Shown here in pieces: positions 63,896-64,000 of a stretch of 64,000 bases of DNA. The position numbers and the translations under genes are program-made. This DNA is from Prorocentrum cordatum. Its lineage: Eukaryota; Sar; Dinophyceae; Prorocentrales; Prorocentraceae. The notes under the pieces were generated by a model, which ran no database searches, was not told the DNA's origin, and worked only from the letters and a program-made list of their open reading frames with translations. The stretch is from positions 62,001 through 126,000 of the forward strand of contig CAUYUJ010016286.1 of assembly GCA_963575745.1 (NCBI GenBank), in the 5' to 3' direction. Every line of letters starts with the position of its first letter. The stretch's first letter is position 1.

Positions 63896-64000
63896 CCCCG
63901 TCATTGGCGCTGGAGGGGGCCGAGGCTCTCCCTACGGCCCCTCGGCCAACGAAGACGGCCGAGGCGCCAACGTACCTCCACAACTCAGACCTCCAAGACC

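Overview
This window reads as nuclear DNA of a dinoflagellate with a very large genome. The evidence is GC-rich DNA full of simple repeats and decayed retroelements, short exons lost in long introns, and introns that mostly start with GA or GC instead of GT. Two exon sets match protein types I know from dinoflagellates: an ion channel with a cyclic-nucleotide-binding domain (CNBD), and a long coiled-coil protein. The very long introns bring Prorocentrum-like genomes to mind, but the genus is inference. No rRNA, tRNA, CRISPR array or bacterial-style operon was seen.

Layout. 1-4.5 kb: frameshifted LINE-type reverse transcriptase/RNase H remnant on the + strand. 4.6-12.4 kb: simple repeats and several families of short inverted-repeat elements, some nested. 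12.4-18.2 kb: a minus-strand gene of at least 11 exons whose spliced frame stays open for about 964 codons. It encodes a six-segment channel, a CNBD and a C-terminal TIR-type domain. 18.6-22.3 kb: an orphan exon-like stretch and a pair of diverged short paralogous ORFs. 22.7-23.3 kb: seven units of an 83-bp tandem repeat. 23.8-57.0 kb: eight exons of one coiled-coil protein, in order on the minus strand, about 0.8 kb of coding DNA in 33 kb. Its introns hold a 4.4-kb higher-order GAT satellite, a minus-strand LINE split by 2.8 kb of low-complexity DNA, an 800-bp G-rich tract and several minisatellites. 57-64 kb: more repeats, a PDZ-like exon with a homopolymer frameshift, and a fifth copy of the main short-element family.

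How it fits together. All confidently coding host exons are on the minus strand, as expected for the unidirectional gene arrays of dinoflagellates. At least five introns of the channel/TIR gene look like inserted mobile elements: 150-214 bp, inverted-repeat termini, and short direct repeats across the splice sites. The same repeats supply the GA or GC donors, so the locus shows intron gain by introner-like elements beside non-intronic relatives that are still recognisable as short inverted-repeat elements with target duplications. All splice models were made by hand from reading frame and protein family pattern; none is backed by RNA data.
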